Shown: positions 42,550 through 44,459 of the stretch, in pieces
Numbering within the stretch: position 1 is the stretch's first letter
Layout of the letters: every line of letters begins with the position of its first letter
From: Bacteroidaceae bacterium
GTDB taxonomy: Bacteria; Bacteroidota; Bacteroidia; Bacteroidales; Bacteroidaceae
NCBI GenBank assembly: GCA_017453465.1
Contig: JAFTEV010000011.1
Coordinates: 1 to 44,459 of the forward strand
Length of the DNA stretch: 44,459 nucleotides
Direction of reading: 5' to 3'
Translations under genes and position numbers: made by a program
Notes under the pieces: model-generated
Databases searched by the model: none
What the model was told of the DNA's origin: nothing
The model's input: the letters and a program-made list of their open reading frames with translations, nothing else

Positions 42550-43818
42550 CTACGGGCACACAGCACGGACAGGTTGCCCGTAGTAGCGGCCGTCACTGCT
42601 AATAATGATCATGTTAGAATGGAAGAACAAGATAAGAGCATTGTTCGGTTCATTCGTTCTGAGCGAACTCGACCAATAGTCGCCGAAGTAGCCCGCTGAG
42701 TAAAGCGAACTGTCTTTGCGATACCCTGTAGCGGGCAAGAAAATGGAGTTACCATTCGAGCCTGTCACCTTGTAACCATATATACCATGCAAGGTTGTCC
42801 ATTCCCATCTACAATCATCTATGAGTTCACGACATTCTTTCTCAGTAGGCATACGCCATGCGCCACGCCAGTTTACATGGGCTGCATCATCTTCAAGGTC
42901 AAGAACCGTTTTGTGGTCAACTGTACCATAAGACGAACTGTCGTTATATTGGGTCAGAGCGTTGGATGAGCTGTTGTACCATCTGTAGTTTTCCCTGCTG
43001 TAGGTATCCTTTGGATGAGTTTCTCCCCAAGCAAAATAGTCACCAGACTCTTCAGGAGAACTTGCACCGATGTTCATGTTTGCCCATTTCACGGAGAGTC
43101 CAAGATCTATAACTTCTGGCTCAATAACTTTTACCTTGCACGAAGCTGTCAATTTGCTACCATCGGTCGTTGTACAAGTAATGGTGGCTGTACCTTTTGC
43201 AACTGCAGTAACAATACCGTTTTCCACAGTAGCAACGTTTTCATCCGTGGACGCCCATGTCACACCAGGATTATCAGCATCAGCTGGATATACATTGACC
43301 GTCAGCGTTGTCATTCCTCCTACAATCAAGGAGGCACTTTGAGCTATCGCGATGCTTGTAACAGGCTGTGGCGGTGCTGTACGGTAATAAATCGTATAAC
43401 TGCTTGGAGCTGAAGAAAGTCTCAAATACATTTTCTCATCAGTCAAGTAGAGCACGGAAGCATCTTGCATATCCCCATCTGGCTCAAACACAAGTATGCG
43501 CCCTTGGAACGGCAGGAATTTATAAATACAACCTTTCATGTCTGAATTTCCGAAAGTTCCATCTTCGTTACAAATGACATAGTCTGACTTCGTTTTGTAC
43601 CATGTACCCACTATGCGACTGTTGTCCTCCATGAAAGGGTCAACGGTGGTGGTAATGGTTTCCTTCTCTCCTGTGAGGTAGCCGTCAATGAGCAAGGTTA
43701 CATCTTCCACATCAAGACCGTCATTATGATTGAGGTCTCCATTAATTACTTGTGCACGAACAGTTGTAGTCAGCACGGTAGCTACGAGAAGCAGCAAAAA
43801 GCGTCTAAAAGTTTTCAT
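42550..43818 (-). CDS. Secreted EF-hand / Big2 / FISUMP-domain protein
   Basis: 422 aa. Signal peptide 1-22 (FRRFLLLLVATVLTTTVRAQ). Then one dockerin-like EF-hand, NGDLNHNDGLDVEDVTLLID (about 26-45), with Ca2+-ligand spacing, followed by a lipocalin-like segment (GTWYKTKSDYVICNEDGTFG). A bacterial Ig-like Big2 domain covers about 150-232 (VTSIAIAQSASLIVGGMTTL, VTWASTDENVATVENGIVTA). The C-terminal FISUMP domain (about 236-422) starts VIDLGLSVKWANMNIGASSP and ends with GDYWSSSLRTNEPNNALILF and SDGRYYGQPVRAVCP. FISUMP domains have a C-type-lectin-like fold and serve binding roles, in some phages and bacteria as retroelement targets; no reverse transcriptase is near. Probably cell-surface or secreted. 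Confidence 0.88.
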   Translation of the reverse strand: MKTFRRFLLLLVATVLTTTVRAQVINGDLNHNDGLDVEDVTLLIDGYLTGEKETITTTVDPFMEDNSRIVGTWYKTKSDYVICNEDGTFGNSDMKGCIYKFLPFQGRILVFEPDGDMQDASVLYLTDEKMYLRLSSAPSSYTIYYRTAPPQPVTSIAIAQSASLIVGGMTTLTVNVYPADADNPGVTWASTDENVATVENGIVTAVAKGTATITCTTTDGSKLTASCKVKVIEPEVIDLGLSVKWANMNIGASSPEESGDYFAWGETHPKDTYSRENYRWYNSSSNALTQYNDSSSYGTVDHKTVLDLEDDAAHVNWRGAWRMPTEKECRELIDDCRWEWTTLHGIYGYKVTGSNGNSIFLPATGYRKDSSLYSAGYFGDYWSSSLRTNEPNNALILFFHSNMIIISSDGRYYGQPVRAVCP

Positions 43819-43851
43819 GTTATTATTGGTTTTATAGTACTAATTTGACTG

Positions 43852-43859
43852 CAAAGGTA
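43852..43859 (-). promoter_or_regulatory. -7 box of the FISUMP gene
   Basis: The minus strand reads TACCTTTG, 33 nt before the ATG at 43818. No clear -33 element at the expected distance. Confidence 0.5.
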
Positions 43860-43967
43860 TCACATACAAATGGGAAAAGTAAATTTATTGGAGAGAAAAA
43901 GAACTTTTTTCTTGTATGTAATTAACAAAAACTAAAATTCGTGGCTAATTCATGGTCATTTATGTTT

Positions 43968-44043
43968 AGGGATGTTCTAAAAATTAGCAAACTGATAGTC
44001 AGATGTTTCTGACTATCAGTTAATTAATTTTTAGAACATCCCT
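43968..44043. repeat. 76-bp hairpin with 36-bp arms, MITE-like
   Basis: agggatgttctaaaaatta (43968-43986) and its complement at 44025-44043 form the ends; the inner aactgatagtcaga pairs with tctgactatcagtt around a 4-nt loop (tgtt). Only three bases of the 36-bp arms fail to match. The ends are flanked by gttt and taaac, continuing the palindrome. Its right end touches the stop codon of the truncated paralogue. Confidence 0.85.
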
Positions 44044-44360
44044 TAAACAAAACTGCCATCTGGGCCGTACATCAGAATATGTTTCTGGAAAGGCATATAC
44101 TTATACGTCAGTCCTTGCAGGATGCCACCGAAAGTGCCGTCCGCATTAAAAATGGTGCTATTCGTTTTCGAAGAATACCATGTACCCGCAACGAGGCTGT
44201 TGTCCACCATGTAGGGGTTCACGGTGGGTTTGAGGGATTCCGTCTCGCCCGTCAAATAGCCGTCAATGAGCAGGGTGACATCATCCACATCCAGATCCCC
44301 GTTATGGTTCAGGTCGCCGTTAACCCAACTTTGACGCTTTGAACTTGATTTTTCTTGCTA
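44043..44360 (-). pseudogene. Truncated paralogue of the EF-hand/FISUMP protein
   Basis: The minus strand encodes WVNGDLNHNGDLDVDDVTLL, then GYLTGETESLKPTVNPYMVD and VAGTWYSSKTNSTIFNADGT, ending GPDGSFV at a TAA (44043-44045). It is closely similar to residues about 24-125 of the neighbouring 422-aa protein. There is no signal peptide: the frame is closed by a TAG just upstream (about 44357-44359) with no suitable start, and the Big2 and FISUMP parts are missing. Loss of the 3' part coincides exactly with the 76-bp hairpin, so I read it as a gene remnant cut by that element or by recombination there. Confidence 0.8.
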
Positions 44361-44459
44361 ATCAGCGACTTTCACATTCTTGTTATGGTGACTGTGTTCT
44401 ACAGATTTTGATTTTTCGGAACGGCATTTTCTTGTAGTTCAACATGGAGTAGATGTCAG

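Noticed and set aside
42550-42760. Retroelement variable region in the FISUMP protein
   Set aside because: The domain type is suggestive, but no reverse transcriptase, template repeat or Avd-type neighbour is in the window; the four-helix-bundle gene at 24.5 kb is 18 kb away and lies in a different context.
44350-44459. Possible transposase tail at the right edge
   Set aside because: Three minus-strand frames give short basic peptides with stops; none is long enough or clear enough to assign to an insertion-sequence family.
1-44459. tRNA or attachment-site search
   Set aside because: I looked for TPsiC-like GGTTCGAxxCC stems and found none in intergenic DNA, so no tRNA-linked integration site can be proposed for the 8.5-13.2 kb island.

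Overview
The window reads as chromosomal DNA of a fairly GC-rich Bacteroidales bacterium, most likely Prevotellaceae. Support comes from TAnnTTTG-type -7 promoter boxes with a TTTG/TTG about 20 nt upstream, A-rich leaders instead of Shine-Dalgarno sites, a 286-aa short RpoD, HU-HIG, DUF4421 and DUF4348 proteins, a T9SS-like tail protein and a FISUMP-domain protein. I identified no rRNA, tRNA or CRISPR array.

Layout. (1) 1-8.3 kb: housekeeping genes: Gfo/Idh/MocA oxidoreductase, DUF4421 outer-membrane protein, glutamine-dependent NAD synthetase, Na/Pi cotransporter with PhoU-like tail, a two-component pair and a convergent HU-like gene. (2) 8.5-13.2 kb: accessory island with a toxin-antitoxin-like pair, a coiled-coil protein, a RepA-like ATPase and a zinc-ribbon/toprim-like (DUF6371-like) protein, but no integrase or transposase, plus large palindromic repeats. 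(3) 13.3-27.3 kb: a long L-arabinose/pentose operon: aldose 1-epimerase lipoprotein, SSS symporter, two small membrane proteins, AraD, AraA, AraB, transketolase, RpiB and a second SSS symporter. Genes unrelated to sugar metabolism sit in its joints: a GxxExxY protein, a DUF4160/DUF2442 pair and a four-helix-bundle protein. (4) 27.4-42.1 kb: conserved genes (MBL hydrolase, MurB, DUF4348, PheS, metallophosphoesterase, KdsB, PBP1A, uracil-DNA glycosylase, RpoD) and a translationally coupled C11 peptidase / HprK-like kinase / S26-type peptidase set followed by PqqD, which looks like a peptide-modification cassette without an obvious precursor. (5) 42.5-44.4 kb: a secreted EF-hand/Big2/FISUMP protein and a truncated paralogue cut off exactly at a 76-bp hairpin.

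The pentose genes form one route: uptake, mutarotation, isomerisation (AraA), phosphorylation (AraB), epimerisation to xylulose-5-P (AraD), then entry into the non-oxidative pentose phosphate pathway through transketolase and RpiB. 

The most unusual signal is a class of palindromes whose arms are built from short iterated words, with a different word at each locus. They lie at 11.6, 11.9, 14.6, 17.7/18.3, 20.0 and 24.4/24.9 kb. Two of them bracket a gene as terminal inverted repeats, the GxxExxY gene and the four-helix-bundle gene, and look like small gene cassettes dropped into the arabinose operon. A second, GC-rich palindromic repeat family recurs at 13.0, 27.3 and 42.3 kb.
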